Shown: piece by piece, positions 21,688-32,269 of the stretch
How the letters are laid out: each line of letters opens with the position of its first letter
How positions within the stretch are numbered: position 1 is the first letter of the stretch
Notes under the pieces: model-generated
Database searches by the model: none
What the model saw: the letters and a program-made list of their open reading frames with translations, nothing else
Told to the model about the DNA's origin: nothing
Assembly: GCF_000510265.1 (NCBI RefSeq)
Contig: NZ_CP006745.1
Span: 367,444 to 431,443, forward strand
DNA from: Candidatus Endolissoclinum faulkneri L5
Lineage (GTDB): Bacteria > Pseudomonadota > Alphaproteobacteria > Thalassobaculales > Thalassobaculaceae
DNA: 64,000 nt
Reading direction: 5' to 3'
Program-made: the position numbers and the translations under genes

Positions 21688-22914
21688 TTACACGCATTTT
21701 TCCACTACTATGGATGCGTTAAAACCGCCAAAACCAAAACTGGTTTTCAGCACTTTGCTTACTGGTTGCTCGATGGCTGCAGCTCCAATGTACCTTAATT
21801 GCTTTACTGGTGAGTCTAGGTGCAAGTTAGGGTGTAAGAATCCATTAGTAATTTGACAAATTACCACTATTGTCTCCACTAAACCAGCTGAGTTGAGACC
21901 ATGGCCAATTAATCCCTTTGGCGCGTTCACGTAGATATTTTCACCAATCAGTTCAGCAATAGCATTCGATTCGATAGCATCACCTAGAGGGGTTGATGTG
22001 GCATGGGCAGAGATTAGATCTAATTCTTTCGGAATTAACTCAGCACAAACTAGTGCTTCACGCATCACTTGTAGTTCGCTTTCCAGGCATGGATTGGGCT
22101 GGGCTGAGCCACTTAATCGAAGCGCTGAACCGGTTATTTGTAACTTTGTGTCTTCAGGATGACCAAGCAATATTGCTCCAGCCATTTCTCCTGGTACAAA
22201 CCCAGAGGCAGCCTTGTCAAAAGGCCGGCATAGGCCTGTATTAGGTAAAATCCGACCATCTGCCATAGCACCTATCATGTTAATACCTAACCAATCCGCA
22301 GCTCCCAGATCAGCCGGCATACCAACTACTAAGCAGCGTTCCGCTCTTCCTGATTTAAGCAGATCAATGCCAATGACTAGCGCTGCTATACCGCTAGCTG
22401 AAGCTGCGCCTGCAGTAATACCAGGCCCACGACAACCAAGCACTTCACTAATCAGAGCAACTGCATGAGTGTCAAACATCTCCACTCCATGACGAGCAGA
22501 TGGATAAGAACCTTTTAACCGCTTCGCTTCAGCCTCGCATAAAGCTCCTGAAAATAAATTACTGCCAGCAACTACTAGAGCTAGATTATCGTTAGTTTGT
22601 CCAATGCTATCGCCCTGGGCTAGTGCCTGGGCTGCTGCGAGTAACCCATTGCGCAGAGATTGGCGGGCATTTAATATATCACGTCGTATCCTTCTCGTCA
22701 TATTAGGTAAAAGCAAAGAAATTTTATCCAAGAATTCTGAGTCAGAGATTGCAGGAATTAACGCTGCAGTACGTAGTGGAGAACCATTCGGCCATTCGCC
22801 ATCTTTCAGTGCTTGAATCTTCGTTTGCCCGCAATGTAAACCTGCTATTAAATCATTTACGCTAAAGCCAAATGGACTGACTACTCCATAGCCTAAAATA
22901 CCCACAGCGTTCAT
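21688..22914 (-). CDS. Decarboxylating ketosynthase, Cys to Ser (PksF-like)
   Basis: 408 aa from ATG 22912-22914, chosen because GAGAGGG lies 4 bases upstream; a TTG at 22929 is possible. It is a stand-alone KAS/FabF-fold thiolase protein. The nucleophile motif TACxSG reads AASASG, so the active-site Cys is Ser172. Both catalytic histidines remain: His304 (SAHATSTPLGD) and His338 (GLIGHGLNSAG). The conserved FGFGGFNA is near the C-terminus. Such KS proteins cannot condense; in beta-branching cassettes they decarboxylate malonyl-ACP to acetyl-ACP, which HMGS then uses. It is on the same strand as HMGS-ECH1, 2.9 kb upstream of that operon. The length matches stand-alone KS enzymes. Confidence 0.88.
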   Translation of the reverse strand: MNAVGILGYGVVSPFGFSVNDLIAGLHCGQTKIQALKDGEWPNGSPLRTAALIPAISDSEFLDKISLLLPNMTRRIRRDILNARQSLRNGLLAAAQALAQGDSIGQTNDNLALVVAGSNLFSGALCEAEAKRLKGSYPSARHGVEMFDTHAVALISEVLGCRGPGITAGAASASGIAALVIGIDLLKSGRAERCLVVGMPADLGAADWLGINMIGAMADGRILPNTGLCRPFDKAASGFVPGEMAGAILLGHPEDTKLQITGSALRLSGSAQPNPCLESELQVMREALVCAELIPKELDLISAHATSTPLGDAIESNAIAELIGENIYVNAPKGLIGHGLNSAGLVETIVVICQITNGFLHPNLHLDSPVKQLRYIGAAAIEQPVSKVLKTSFGFGGFNASIVVEKCV

Positions 22915-23360
22915 TATACCCTCTCTCAATAGCAGTTAAATTTCTTCGTATTTTATAGATAAAAGCACTAACATTTATGCATTATTGCTTTGATAGTGAT
23001 TTGACAGCTTTAGGCTTAAATTCTATAGCGTTGGCATGAGATTATACTGAGTTATTGTTGTAATTATGTTAGTGAAGAGGCATTTTAGAAAAGATCTATT
23101 ATAGATGTTTTTAAGTTAACAATTACAAAAATTTTTAAAAACTTAATGTAATGTTCGCAATAATTCTTTAAATAATTAGCTAGATTATTTATCATTTGCA
23201 ATACTTAAAAGGCTATATTAGCCCATGTATAGATCTGTATCAAACAATTAAATTCTATTAAACAATAATGGTATCGCTTTTTTAGCTAAGAAATTTCGCC
23301 AAAGATTTTTTTAAAAGCTCTACGCTAAATTACAAGCAAGATTTTATATTTTATAATTAT

Positions 23361-23388
23361 TTAAATAATAATGGTTAAATAATAATGG
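23361..23388. repeat. Tandem duplication, 14 bp x2
   Basis: TTAAATAATAATGG twice, head-to-tail, no mismatch. Confidence 0.8.
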
Positions 23389-24069
23389 TATATTATGCAT
23401 TATCTAAAAATGTACTGAAATAGTGGACTAGATTTCATATATTATCAATGATAAAGATACTAGATATTTATTGTAGAATCTAACACTTCCCTAATTTTTA
23501 AGCAGTTATTGAATTATATTAAAAAGAACTTTTAGTGAAGCTAATATTTTTCAGATGTTTAATTATGATTGAAGGTTCTTTTGCTTATAATTACGAAAAT
23601 AACTATAATAGATGAAATATTATCTATAAGAAATAAAGTACTGGGTGATGATTATTTAACAGTAAATTAAAGTTACTATTATTTAGCTGAGCAGTTTTTA
23701 TTTACATGCGGGACAAGCAATCAGTTGATAAAACAACCTATCTAAAGTATTAATAACCTTGCTTAGCGATCTGGTATTATGTTAAAAATTATAATCTTAC
23801 TGGGCAAGAGACTTGTTGGTTGTCTTACCAATTGATCCTTAGTTTAATGAGTTAATTAAGTATTATTAAAAGTATAATTTATCCAATAATTTCCAGGGCA
23901 GTCGATTATATAAAAATTTTAATGTATATATCCGAAATTAATTTAGCATATGGTAGAGTTGCTGGTCTGCTGCAGTTGACCTTAAAGGTTTTGTCTTTTT
24001 TATAAAGACAAAATTTTTGCGCTAATCAGTTAGTAATTTGGAATTATATAAATTTTATCTGAGTATTAT

Positions 24070-24107
24070 ATTAATTATTGCACGCCTAATTAATTATTGC
24101 ACGCCTA
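24070..24107. repeat. Tandem duplication, 19 bp x2
   Basis: ATTAATTATTGCACGCCTA twice, head-to-tail, no mismatch. Confidence 0.9.
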
Positions 24108-24172
24108 TACTAAATAACTTATTTTTAACAGATCTCTCATGCATTAATCGATTGTTAAGTCAAGGTTTGGTT

Positions 24173-24210
24173 TAATTAGTATTTCAAATATATATTTGAA
24201 ATACTAATTA
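24173..24210. repeat. Perfect palindrome, 38 bp, no spacer
   Basis: Half-sites 24173-24191 and 24192-24210 (TAATTAGTATTTCAAATAT and complement) are exact. It lies between the SDR and ketosynthase genes. Confidence 0.7.
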
Positions 24211-25221
24211 TGATGAAACATTATTTATTGTAATACACTTAAAATAAGTGTGCTGACCATAGCAATCGTAAAATATTTTGTAGCTCAATTATGTAATTGC
24301 CTCTTTATTATACATCTTCCTTAAACTATTTTGATAATAATCTTTAGTATAAAGTATAGTTTATTTAATTTTTACCTATCAATATTTTTTGATTAAACAA
24401 AGGCTTTAGTAGTTATATATTTATACTATAATTTATAATTAGCTGCGAGTAATGATTCTATAGATTGATTTTATTATAATTCTTAAATAATTCTTCTTAA
24501 GACATTGAGGTTATTGTTTGGTTTATTGAGATACTCACATCAAGCATTACAATAATATATACAATCCTATTATCTCATCTAAGAGATGTAATGACCTATT
24601 ATTTTATCTCGAATTCTATAGATTTCTTCTTAAAGAAGATTTTTCTTCTGGTAAACAATGAATTAATTGCTAGTTGGTTTGTTTTTTAGATATTCTTAAA
24701 AATGCTCTTAACGCTTATCTAATAATGAATAGCAGTAGAAAAATTGATATAGCTGTGATTTTTAGCCTTAAATGGATTGAAGAATATTCGCTGAAACACG
24801 TAAATTTTTACGTTAATGACAAAAATAGAAAATCTTTAGTTTATAATCTAAGTTGAAGGTACAATAAATTGTCGCAATCAATAAAAGCGATAATTTCTAA
24901 TATGTTTCTAGCCAGTTAAATTATAGAACTTTTAGGATAGAAAAAATAAAGCTTTTAATGCTTAACAAATCGAGAATAAGGGAAATCAAAAAGATTTCTC
25001 TAACGTGAGTATTTAACTGCGCTTTTAACATTTATTCAGCAAATGGCATGCAAGCAATAGTTAATGCTTGTTATCGGCTAAATGAAATATGTAAAATCTT
25101 ACTTCATTAAGGTTCACAAGATTACTATATTTTAATAGTTAGTGAGGTATTGGATACATAACCTAAGTACTCTTTAGTTATTCGGTGCTATTTTACGTTG
25201 TTTAGCTTTGTTGTCTGTTCA

Positions 25222-26028
25222 TCAGTAGTTAGACATCATATCAGCTAGCATTGCACTTCCGGAGAAAGATTGCCCGCCGTCAGCTATTAACGTTACTCCA
25301 GTTAGTAATCCAGCTAACGGTGAAGCCAAAAATGCCACCACACCAGCAACATCTTCTACCGTGCCAAAGCGCCCTATGGGAACGTAGTCAGACAATACTT
25401 TAATATCGTCCTCAGTCAATAATCGTCGTAATCCTTCAGTTTTCTCAATTGGTCCTGGCAACACGCTGTTGCATCTAATGCCGTATTTGCCCCATTCTAG
25501 TGCTAAGCCGCGCATCAAACTATCAATTCCTGCTTTTGCTGCGCCTACGTGGGCCTGAAAAGCAAATGGCATGACCGCGTTGGTAGCAGAAATATATACA
25601 ATATTCCCTTTAGTTTGCCGTAATTGATCAAAAGCTGCTCGTGATGCGTTAAACGAGCCAATCAGATCAATAGAGATAACCTTAGCGAAGCCTTCTGCTG
25701 TCATTTGTTCGGCTGGTGCTGGAAAGTTTGCAGCTGCACCGCAAATCAATATATTTATTGGGCCATACAGGGCTTTAGTTTGAGTGAGTGCAGTTTCAAT
25801 GGTACTAATATTTTGTACGTCCACATACATAGATGTTGCCTCGATTCCAACGGATTTTAGTTCATCACGACATTTATCGATTCTATCCAATGTGCGTCCA
25901 GCTAACACAACATTAGCCCCCAAGCTTCCTATTCCTTTGGCAATAGCTAAATTAATTGTCCCACCTCCACCGGTAACAAATACGTTACTTTGAGAGAAAA
26001 GGTTGTTGGCGAAATATTGACTAATCAT
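25222..26028 (-). CDS. Short-chain dehydrogenase, 2,4-dienoyl-CoA-reductase type
   Basis: 268 aa Rossmann-fold SDR. The nucleotide-binding loop is TGGGGTIN (19-26), with AGR at 43-45. CGAAANFPAPAE (97-108) followed by SIDLIGSFNASR resembles peroxisomal dienoyl-CoA reductases. Ser147 and Lys165 are present, but the usual catalytic Tyr position is Val161 (QAHVGAAKAG). The dienoyl-CoA-reductase subgroup also lacks that Tyr, so this is a family trait rather than damage. The expected reaction is NADPH-dependent reduction of a 2,4-dienoyl thioester in fatty-acid oxidation. ATG 26026-26028 with GAGG 9 bases upstream. It is the fourth minus-strand gene in the polyketide neighbourhood; a role there is only a guess. 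Confidence 0.82.
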   Translation of the reverse strand: MISQYFANNLFSQSNVFVTGGGGTINLAIAKGIGSLGANVVLAGRTLDRIDKCRDELKSVGIEATSMYVDVQNISTIETALTQTKALYGPINILICGAAANFPAPAEQMTAEGFAKVISIDLIGSFNASRAAFDQLRQTKGNIVYISATNAVMPFAFQAHVGAAKAGIDSLMRGLALEWGKYGIRCNSVLPGPIEKTEGLRRLLTEDDIKVLSDYVPIGRFGTVEDVAGVVAFLASPLAGLLTGVTLIADGGQSFSGSAMLADMMSNY

Positions 26029-26309
26029 TGTTATTTACCTCTATTTCATAGAATAATTTTTACGGCAATATCAGGCAAGTTAATTTTAACACGTTGTCTT
26101 ATCAAGAATAAAATCTTTAGCTTAGTCTTAATTTTTGATTGTTGTATTTGGAGTAATTTGCTACAGAAGAAAAAATATAGTACTAGATAATTATGCAAAT
26201 ATCACTAATTTCCTCATTTTTAATGAGCTTTAAACGATAAATTGTTAAACTTCGTTAGCTAATAAATAAATTATATCGAACTTATCTATTTTTACATTAT
26301 GCTTAATTT

Positions 26310-26343
26310 AATAGTAAATTATGCTTAATAGTAAATTATGCTT
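26310..26343. repeat. Tandem duplication, 17 bp x2
   Basis: AATAGTAAATTATGCTT twice; a partial third copy of the ATTATGCTTAATTTA part precedes it. Confidence 0.85.
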
Positions 26344-27018
26344 AATTTATATAGTCTTGTAAAATTGAGTTACGCAATAATTAATTTTTATTACATCACA
26401 CCCGTCTATTCCTCGTGCGAGGAAGTCTGCTGTAATTATTGATCTTAATTTTGCACAAGCTTACCATGTATTATGGAATGTATTTAGTATAGTTGACATC
26501 ATTTAGATAAATCGACTTATTTTATTAATTTTTGCCCAGAAAGTTAAGCATAAATCATTAGGTAAATAGAATAATTTGTTAGTTATGGAATCTAATGATT
26601 TGCTTTAGGCATCTTATTAGTTTTTGCATATAATTTTGTTAATAAGCGGTAAATAATTAATAATTAGGACTAGTGCAGTCTCTAATATTCATTCAGCATT
26701 TTTCAGTATTTATTCATAAGATATTTACTAGTTAATTAGAATTTTTATGCCAATAATACTTTCATAAGCCTATACAAGTTTTTAATGGTAAATGCAAAGC
26801 TTGCTATTATCCGACATTGTTTAAAAATTTCTGTAAAAAGAGTTATTAATTATTACTTTCAGTTAGTAACTGATTTGCAGATTCGTTATAAAAATAACAG
26901 TATTAAAATGTTTTGTTTAACAAATTAGAAATTACACAGCTTATTGATTCTTTAATCTCTGATTAAAGTTCTACTACTGTTAGTGTGCTAGAAAAATTTA
27001 TTATTTGCTCGATGATGT

Positions 27019-27048
27019 AATGGTTATTAATGATGAATGGTTATTAAT
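27019..27048. repeat. Direct repeat, 17-bp period
   Basis: AATGGTTATTAAT at 27019-27031 and 27036-27048, separated by TGATG-type sequence. Confidence 0.75.
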
Positions 27049-27394
27049 TACACCTTTTGTATTTTAAATTAGATTTCAATAAATAGAAATTTTTATTTCT
27101 TGCTTGATAATCGATATCTCAACAAGATTGCGGGGGATAATTATTTATTAGTTTTGATATTCTTCCGATAATTAATTTTTAAAAAATTTTAGAGAGTAGC
27201 TATTAACACTCTTAAATATTTTAGCCTATTGGATTTTGGCTGAAACTGCTTGTTAATTAGAGATAGTCTTGTAAGCTAACAATTTGATTGTTAATCTATG
27301 AAAATAAAACATTTTTTTTAAAAATGAGTAATTGTCTAGCAATCTAAGAACAATATACAAAAAAATTATTAATTAGTTTCAATGCTAATTTATC

Positions 27395-27454
27395 TTAAGA
27401 ATATCAATTAGTGTTTACACTAAGTTAAGAATATCAATTAGTGTTTACACTAAG
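27395..27454. repeat. Tandem duplication, 30 bp x2
   Basis: Two identical 30-base units (27395-27424, 27425-27454) beginning TTAAGAATATCAATTAG and ending ACACTAAG. This is the longest perfect duplication in the window. Confidence 0.93.
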
Positions 27455-27943
27455 TAATTAAAAATAGGGATATTTTTTGTAATTATTTTCTGGAAACAGT
27501 AGTTTTCTAAAAACTTCTGTTTATGTAGGCGATAAAAATATTTGAAATGGTAACTGTGTCTATATAGACACGAGATTTAGTTTTTACTTAAGTATTTAGA
27601 GAGATAATTTGTTGAACGAAGGTAGCTTAATTTGTAAGCCTTGATAAAGAGTGTATTCATAAAATAATCTTTATAAAACATTTAGTTAACTATTGTAGAT
27701 TTTAGCATTAGCAGTTATTGGTGGCAAAAGCTGGAATATTACTTGTTGGCTGTGTATACTTAGAGGGCAGACGAATTATCGATTGCTATTGCTTTGTTGT
27801 CTAACACTATAATTTAACTTGTACATATCTTGGGAATTATTGATATTTCTGAAATTATCGATAAGAAGATTTTGTAGGCTATGTTTAACGAAGATTATCT
27901 ATTTACCTGAAGATAATAATATTTCTCTATATTGTTTATTAAT

Positions 27944-27973
27944 TTATCTAATGTAGAATTATCTAATGTAGAA
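27944..27973. repeat. Tandem duplication, 15 bp x2
   Basis: TTATCTAATGTAGAA twice, head-to-tail. Confidence 0.9.
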
Positions 27974-28300
27974 TTTATGAATTTAAGCAAAGCAAACACT
28001 AATTTGCATTTATGGATAATACTATAATTGCTACAAGAAAATTTGCTATTATTATTGCTATTATTATATATATAATAAATTTTGGCTTATAGCTAAAATT
28101 AAATGGCAACCGCTCTGTCAACAAAAATTGTGACGAGATAATTGCTAAAATTATCTGCCATAGACTGTCAGAATTAGATTACAGATTTATCTAAATTAAG
28201 TCCTTGACGAACGCAATTTATTTGGTTAGACCAAAAAGACAGATCATAAGTTTTTACTATTGTGGAGGTTATGAACCAAAAAGTTATTCTTAATTTTTAG

Positions 28301-28332
28301 TTCAAGCATATAAATGTTCAAGCATATAAATA
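28301..28332. repeat. Tandem duplication, 16 bp x2
   Basis: TTCAAGCATATAAAT(G/A) at 28301-28316 and 28317-28332; only the last base differs. Confidence 0.88.
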
Positions 28333-28545
28333 AAAAATTTTATACTTCAAAATGAGCAATGTAAGTAACAATTTTTGAATTAACTTATTATATGTTGTCC
28401 CCTGCAATATTTCCTAATTGCAAAAATAATTTTTATTATAAGTAATGATTAGATTTTATCTAACTTTAAGTAAAAGTTATTACTGCATTGAGATATTTTT
28501 ATTAAGTATTTTTTACTTGTTCTGCGGTAGCCGCGAGGAAAACCA

Positions 28546-29352
28546 GTGATGGTATTGTCAGTAAGTGTCTTTGGTAGTACTGGACGTATGGGGAAAATGA
28601 TTGTTAAGGCTATATCTCAGACTGAAGGGATGACTTTAAAGCAAGCAGTAACTCGCCCAGGTAGCGCTTATATTGGTGCTGATATAGGTGACTTAGTTGG
28701 AAGTGGTTCTCTCGGAGTTCTAGTTACTGATGATGTTAAAGCAGTTTTAGGGGTTAATGTATCTATTGACTTTACTTTACCAGAAGCAACGATAATGCAT
28801 GCAAGCTATGCTGCAGCCAATGGTACCTCTTTAGTAATTGGAACGACTGGTTTATCGAATAAACATGAGGAGCTTCTTGCAAATTATGCTAAAACCACTG
28901 CCATAGTTTACGCCCCAAATATGAGCTTGGGGGTTAATTTAATTACAGCTCTTGTTGAGCAACTCTCGGCTGCTTTGGATATAACATGGGATATTGAAAT
29001 TCTTGAAGTGCATCACAATCGCAAGATTGATGCCCCTTCTGGAACCGCCTTGAGTATCGGACGCGCTGCTGCTAAGGGTAGAAAGCAAGACTTTGAGAAA
29101 ATAAAAGTATTGTCTAGAAATAATTCTAGTTGCCAGCGTAAAAAAGGTGATATTGGTTTTGCAGCCTTAAGAGGAGGTAGTTTAATTGGTGAACATACTG
29201 TCATGTTTGCTGGAGCGGGAGAACGTATAGAAATCAGCCATAAAGCTAGCGATCGAACAATCTTTGCCGCAGGTGCAGTTTGTGCTGCTCGCTGGGTAGC
29301 GAATCGTATGCCTGGTCTTTATACAATGCGGGATGTACTTGGAATCGATTAA
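28546..29352 (+). CDS. dapB: 4-Hydroxy-tetrahydrodipicolinate reductase
   Basis: 268 aa, normal length. It performs the NAD(P)H-dependent reduction in the diaminopimelate/lysine pathway, supplying DAP for peptidoglycan. The N-terminal dinucleotide loop is GSTGRMGKM (10-18). The catalytic signature EVHHNRKIDAPSGTAL carries the acid/base His and Lys. HTVMFAGAGERIEISHKASDR is the C-terminal family signature. Start GTG 28546 has GAGG 7 bases upstream; the next codon is ATG 28549 at 10 bases, so either is possible. It stands alone. Its retention together with mrcA indicates that the cell still makes a wall. Confidence 0.95.
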   Translation: MMVLSVSVFGSTGRMGKMIVKAISQTEGMTLKQAVTRPGSAYIGADIGDLVGSGSLGVLVTDDVKAVLGVNVSIDFTLPEATIMHASYAAANGTSLVIGTTGLSNKHEELLANYAKTTAIVYAPNMSLGVNLITALVEQLSAALDITWDIEILEVHHNRKIDAPSGTALSIGRAAAKGRKQDFEKIKVLSRNNSSCQRKKGDIGFAALRGGSLIGEHTVMFAGAGERIEISHKASDRTIFAAGAVCAARWVANRMPGLYTMRDVLGID

Positions 29353-30851
29353 CGATCATTCTATTTTAGAACTAATGCTTTTATTTTCTATCTGCGACAT
29401 AAGAAATTATCTTGCTAACATTTCTCATCTATTTATTCTCTGATTAAAGCAGATTATTGCTGATCTGTTCTTTAATTTTTCTGTTCCGTGAGTAAAAATT
29501 TTTGTTAATTATCATTATACACTATAAAATACACTTAATAAAAGAACTCTTGTTACAAAGATCTGTGTATCGTTTTTTTTGCTTAGTGTATTCCTAACTG
29601 TTATTTTTTAAACAATTTTGAAGTTTAGCAAGCTAATTTCATTAAAATAATTTAAAAATCATGTAGTAATAATTAAAAATCATGTAGTAATAATTTTTCG
29701 ATTATCATCTTAAGAAATAATTGCAACGTTGCTTATAAGCCAGCCAGTAAGTGCTGGCATTATTGCGAGTTTTAATTAATATTATATGAATGAGGGTTTA
29801 CGCGATTAATCTGAGTGGGTTATATAGTTTTGTTTCTGTAATTTTTATATGATGTTCTATGAGCTTGCTTTAAAGCGAGTAATCATTGAGTAAATATCTT
29901 CATTAAATAAACCCGGTAGTACGTTGATTATTACTATATGTGCTTATGGGATATGTAATTAAAAAGTCAGAAAAAGATACCCCAAACGAGAATTTTATTG
30001 AGAGTACGACAGTAATTGCAGTTGCTTTTGTGTTTTGCTGCTTAAGGTTATGACGTTAATAATAAAATTAAGCTTTTATGAAATAAAGATGCTTACTTTC
30101 CTGGATTCTTATCGCTAATAATTATCATGCTGTCTTAGTTTAATTATTCATTTAATTTGATAGGTTTAACTTAAAACGAGTATTTATATTATATGTAAAG
30201 CATATTGTATGTAAAGCCATAGATTATGATCAAAAATTGTTTATTTAATATCTAACGATTGAAGCAGACTTTCTAATGCTTAGTTAAAACTGTTTTATCT
30301 ATAAACATTTATGCTATGTAAAACTGTCTATTAAGTAAGTTTTACATCATTAATTTATTAGATAACTTTAGGCTAAATATCCAATATATTAGTGATTATT
30401 TACGTTATTCATATGTTGTTTTTTAATAATTTTATCAGTTGTTTGATAGCTAGAACTAGTTTAGTTATGCTTGTGATTAAAAATCAATAAGCATTGAATC
30501 GATGTACATTATGCCCTGAATTAACTATTTTGACTCATTAAATTATTATGCGATAATCATGTAGATAATCTATGATTAAAGAAATGTATGTACTTAACTT
30601 CTTTTTTAAGAAAGTACTGTAACAAGTATTTTATAATATGGTTTAATTCTAAATTGCCTAAATATCTCACTTTTAAACTTTATAGGCATTTTGCCATGCT
30701 TTAAAAATCATTATAATATCCTATCATTAAAATTTATGATGTTTATTAATTGAGCTTTTATTATAAACAGGCCTTGATCTTAAGATCAGGTTCATATTTG
30801 TTAACATTGTCTTGTAAGACTTTTTTTACATAAAAATTATGGAGATATTGA
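29353..30851. other. Noncoding spacer dapB to PfkB kinase
   Basis: 1.5 kb without a gene. It contains a tandem duplication at 29652-29693 and a short G+C-rich hairpin (GCCAGC/GCTGGC) near 29740. Confidence 0.7.
29652..29693. repeat. Tandem duplication, 21 bp x2
   Basis: TTAAAAATCATGTAGTAATAA (21 bases in all) occurs twice, 29652-29672 and 29673-29693. Confidence 0.9.
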
Positions 30852-31841
30852 ATGTGCAAAAATATGCATGTAGTTACAATAGGTAATGCTATTGTAGATA
30901 TCATTTCGTATTGTGACGATGATTTTTTGTTGAGGGAAAACATAAAAAAAGGAGCGATGACACTGATTGATGCCGAACGATTGAAATCGCTTTACGCTGC
31001 TATAGGAGCTAGTGTAGAAATGTCTGGTGGGTCTGCTGCTAATACTGCTGCTGGATTAGCGGCTTTAGGTAGCAGCACTCGTTACATAGGTAAGGTGCGT
31101 GATGATAAGTTCGGCAGGGTATTTCGCCAAGACATCACAGCTCAAGGCGTACACTTTGATACGTCAGCCGCTTTGGATGGACCACAAACTGCTTGTAGTC
31201 TTGTACTAGTTACTCCAGATACGCAGCGCTCCATGAACACGTTTTTAGGGGCATGCGTTAACTTGATTTCTGACGACATATCTGAAGATATGCTTGCTGC
31301 AGCTCAGATGGTATATCTTGAGGGATATTTGTGGGATCAGCCTGAATCGCAGAAAGTCTTTTTCAAAGCTATTGAGATTGCTCATCGCACTAATGGTAAG
31401 ATAGCTATGTCCTTGTCGGATTCTTTTTGTGTCGAACGTTATCGGGCAGATTTTAAAAATTTAGTAAAGAGGCATGTAGATCTTCTTTTTGCCAATGAGA
31501 TGGAAGTATTGTCTTTATTCGAGAGTGATCGACTTGACGATATACTTGACATCATTCGTATTGAAGTTGAGACAGCAGTAATTACTCGTGGTGAAAAAGG
31601 TGCTGTTATAGTGAATCGAGATGAGATACATGTATTGGATGCTGAGCCGGTCGCTAATATTGTAGATTCAACTGGGGCTGGCGATCTTTATGCTGCAGGT
31701 TTTTTGCATGGCTACACTTCGGGTAAAGACATTATCACTTGTGGTCGAATTGGAATGATTTGCGCATCAGAAATCATCAGCCATATTGGAGCACGGCCGG
31801 AAGTTGATCTTAAGATGCTCCTCACACAAAAATTAAGCTAA
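30852..31841 (+). CDS. PfkB-family sugar/nucleoside kinase, adenosine-kinase-like
   Basis: 329 aa ribokinase fold. The N-terminal family signature is GGSAANTAAGLAALG (about 58-72). The C-terminal signature DSTGAGDLYAAGFLHG contains the anion-hole GAGD and catalytic Asp. The N-terminal IGNAIVDI...D(D)FL pattern is that of the alphaproteobacterial adenosine-kinase-like branch. The substrate is probably adenosine or a related nucleoside, but the sequence alone does not fix it. ATG 30852-30854 with GGAG 7 bases upstream is a clear start. A terminator hairpin overlaps the stop codon. Confidence 0.88.
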   Translation: MCKNMHVVTIGNAIVDIISYCDDDFLLRENIKKGAMTLIDAERLKSLYAAIGASVEMSGGSAANTAAGLAALGSSTRYIGKVRDDKFGRVFRQDITAQGVHFDTSAALDGPQTACSLVLVTPDTQRSMNTFLGACVNLISDDISEDMLAAAQMVYLEGYLWDQPESQKVFFKAIEIAHRTNGKIAMSLSDSFCVERYRADFKNLVKRHVDLLFANEMEVLSLFESDRLDDILDIIRIEVETAVITRGEKGAVIVNRDEIHVLDAEPVANIVDSTGAGDLYAAGFLHGYTSGKDIITCGRIGMICASEIISHIGARPEVDLKMLLTQKLS

Positions 31842-31875
31842 AACACTCTATGGTAGTTGTGTTTTAGCTTTAAAT
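31835..31875 (+). terminator. Terminator of the PfkB kinase gene
   Basis: A 12-bp perfect stem (31835-31846 AAGCTAAAACAC; 31859-31870 complement) overlaps the stop codon TAA (31839-31841). It is followed by TTTAAATGTTTATTTTTG. Confidence 0.65.
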
Positions 31876-32215
31876 GTTTATTTTTGTCTTCATTGCAATC
31901 TATAAAATAAATAATTTATTTTCGGTGATTTTTTAAAAGGCTTAAACAGTTATATGGGGTCGCTAACATTTTTTCACTGTACTATTGATCGACTGACCCT
32001 AAAAGGCTTTCATTTATTTAATTTAGTTGACAAATTTTTAGCATTAATTTTTTGTTGATTGAACTTTACAATGGGAAGCAAACTCTCATAGTTTGCTAAT
32101 GTTTTTTATATTACTTCACACTGAAGACGAGCATTTTCTATAGTTTTTTTAGTTAATTTGGCTATTTTTTCTGATCAACATTGATGCTTACGTGAGAAAA
32201 ATAAAAATTCTAGAA

Positions 32216-32269
32216 CTACAATAGTTACATCGATTAATTAAGGTTTATTAATCGATGTAACTATTGTAG
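32216..32269. repeat. Hairpin, 23-bp arms
   Basis: Perfect arms 32216-32238 and 32247-32269 (starting CTACAATAGTTACATCG) with an 8-base loop. Confidence 0.7.

Larger units (their letters stand above)
22915..25221. other. Noncoding spacer ketosynthase to SDR gene
   Basis: 2.3 kb without a credible gene; a 60-codon frame at 24674-24856 has no recognisable features. It holds tandem duplications at 23361-23388 and 24070-24107 and a 38-bp perfect palindrome at 24173-24210. Confidence 0.7.
26029..28545. other. Noncoding spacer SDR to dapB
   Basis: 2.5 kb between divergent genes. A 66-codon frame at 25990-26190 is not convincing. It is rich in tandem duplications (26310-26343, 27019-27048, 27395-27454, 27944-27973, 28301-28332). 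It also contains a 16-bp palindrome (GTGTCTATATAGACAC) near 27555. Confidence 0.7.

Noticed and set aside
24674-24856. 60-codon open frame
   Set aside because: Low-complexity AT-rich translation with no motif, no ribosome site and no neighbour.
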